A DNA stretch of 27,741 bases from an uncultured Verrucomicrobiales bacterium (GTDB taxonomy: Bacteria; Verrucomicrobiota; Verrucomicrobiia; Verrucomicrobiales; Akkermansiaceae): positions 1-27,741 of the forward strand of contig CALCWC010000008.1 in NCBI GenBank assembly GCA_937905985.1. The letters run 5' to 3'. This document shows positions 27,371 through 27,741 of this stretch, piece by piece. The notes under the pieces were generated by a model, which was not told the origin of the DNA, made no database searches, and saw only the letters and a program-made list of their open reading frames with translations. The number at the start of each line of letters is the position of its first letter. Positions within the stretch are counted from its first letter, which is position 1. Both the position numbers and the translations under genes were made by a program.

Positions 27371-27391
27371 GCGCCGTCAGGCGCGCGAATT
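27371..27391 (+). terminator. Weak hairpin after the hydrolase gene
   Basis: GCGCC-GTCA-GGCGC (27371-27384) is a perfect five-base-pair stem followed by GCGAATTT. A longer alternative pairs GCGCGCC (27347-27353) with GGCGCGC (27380-27386). The T-tract is short, so termination is uncertain. Confidence 0.3.
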
Positions 27392-27403
27392 TCGGCAAAT
27401 CCT

Positions 27404-27681
27404 AAATCCCAAATCTGAAATCCCCAATCCAAAATTAGAAGCGGAAATACCGATGCGCTGACGTTTCGGTGCTGTTCCCCGCATACACGTACCGCGTACG
27501 CAGCAGGTTGGAATCTCTGTGGCCCATCTCCATCTGCAACGCCGCAAAATTCCTGAAACGCGCTGCATGATACGTCGCAAACGTATGCCGGCATACATCC
27601 TGCCGCCAGGGGGGGCTGTCTCCTTGCTCCTCCCTGCCGCCTTGCGCCCCGCCCGCACGCCGCGTCACCAAATCCCAAATC
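27404..27681 (+). repeat. Direct 12-base repeats flanking the integrase remnant
   Basis: AAATCCCAAATC occurs at 27404-27415 and again at 27670-27681 in the same orientation. Around each copy the AAATCC/CAATCC pattern continues imperfectly, reminiscent of the hexamer arms in the left part of the window but of different sequence. Confidence 0.55.
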
Positions 27682-27686
27682 CTCAA
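27435..27686 (-). pseudogene. Tyrosine integrase C-terminal remnant, inverted relative to the left-edge copy
   Basis: Residues encoded at about 27608-27470 (WRQDVCRHTFATYHAARF, then MGHRDSNLLRTRYVYAG) are closely related to the integrase end at 1-350, including Asp in place of the HxxR His. Before the Trp the similarity stops: upstream codons are low-complexity and run into a tRNA-like sequence. The core-binding domain and first catalytic Arg are missing, so it cannot be an active recombinase. It is interpreted as the leftover 3' end of an integrase gene next to an attachment site. Confidence 0.65.
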
Positions 27687-27731
27687 TTACACGCAGTTGG
27701 TCGGGGGTTCAAATCCCTCTCCGTGTATCCA
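27686..27731 (+). other. tRNA 3'-half-like sequence, candidate attachment site
   Basis: The order fits a tRNA from the anticodon loop onward: loop ATTACAC (anticodon TAC would read valine codons), GCAGT, variable TGGTC, T-stem GGGGG, T-loop TTCAAAT and CCCTC (27703-27719), then an acceptor-like strand and CCA at 27729-27731. The 5' half is absent, replaced by the repeat and integrase remnant. One surplus base before CCA breaks the standard geometry, so it is probably a tRNA fragment left by integration, not a working gene. Confidence 0.45.
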
Positions 27732-27741
27732 ACCGGAGCCG

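Overview
The window looks like chromosomal DNA from a Verrucomicrobiota bacterium close to Akkermansia. Three signs point there: two secreted proteins with the short PEP-CTERM-like tail typical of that group (Pro-Glu-Pro, short hydrophobic run, Arg cluster), autotransporter-type beta-strand repeats, and an unannotated 51-residue small basic protein of the PVC superphylum (22578-22733). DNA is GC-rich except for an AT-rich island at about 23.56-24.43 kb. The genus is inferred from protein style only.

Layout. The left edge carries the C-terminal part of a tyrosine recombinase (to 350). From 358 to 5113 all genes are on the minus strand: aroB, an M29 aminopeptidase, a four-helix-bundle (S23/IVS-type) gene, a second M29 aminopeptidase and a membrane-anchored metallophosphoesterase. 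The four-helix-bundle gene lies between inverted arms of TTAGGA/TTAAGA-like hexamers and separates the two paralogous aminopeptidases; a second arm pair without a gene lies at 1202-1284. Next come a secreted CAP-domain protein, a XerC/XerD-type recombinase and a large S6-like serine protease with beta-strand repeats and a PEP-CTERM tail. A lone nuoA, full-length cobalamin-dependent metH and a short malic enzyme follow on the plus strand. A strong two-way terminator separates these from minus-strand genes: a second PEP-CTERM beta-strand-repeat protein, a CysJ-type reductase without a flavodoxin domain, a Sel1-repeat protein, an RluB-type pseudouridine synthase with an Arg/Gly-rich tail, and the small basic protein. 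A repeat-rich noncoding stretch and the AT-rich island with one membrane-protein gene come next, then recN-umuD (minus, ATGA overlap) and a divergent metallo-beta-lactamase-fold hydrolase. The right edge holds an inverted remnant of the same integrase family and what looks like the 3' half of a tRNA gene.

How the parts relate. Most genes are housekeeping (shikimate pathway, methionine, respiration, rRNA modification, DNA repair) mixed with surface proteins. The accessory signals are the four-helix-bundle cassette, the island next to umuD, the repeat cluster at 22.9-23.2 kb and the recombinase remnants with a tRNA fragment. Several promoters have near-consensus boxes; for aroB and both PEP-CTERM genes the -10 box ends only 6-7 bases before the start codon, which suggests leaderless mRNAs. 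No CRISPR array, rRNA, complete tRNA or recognised defence system was seen.
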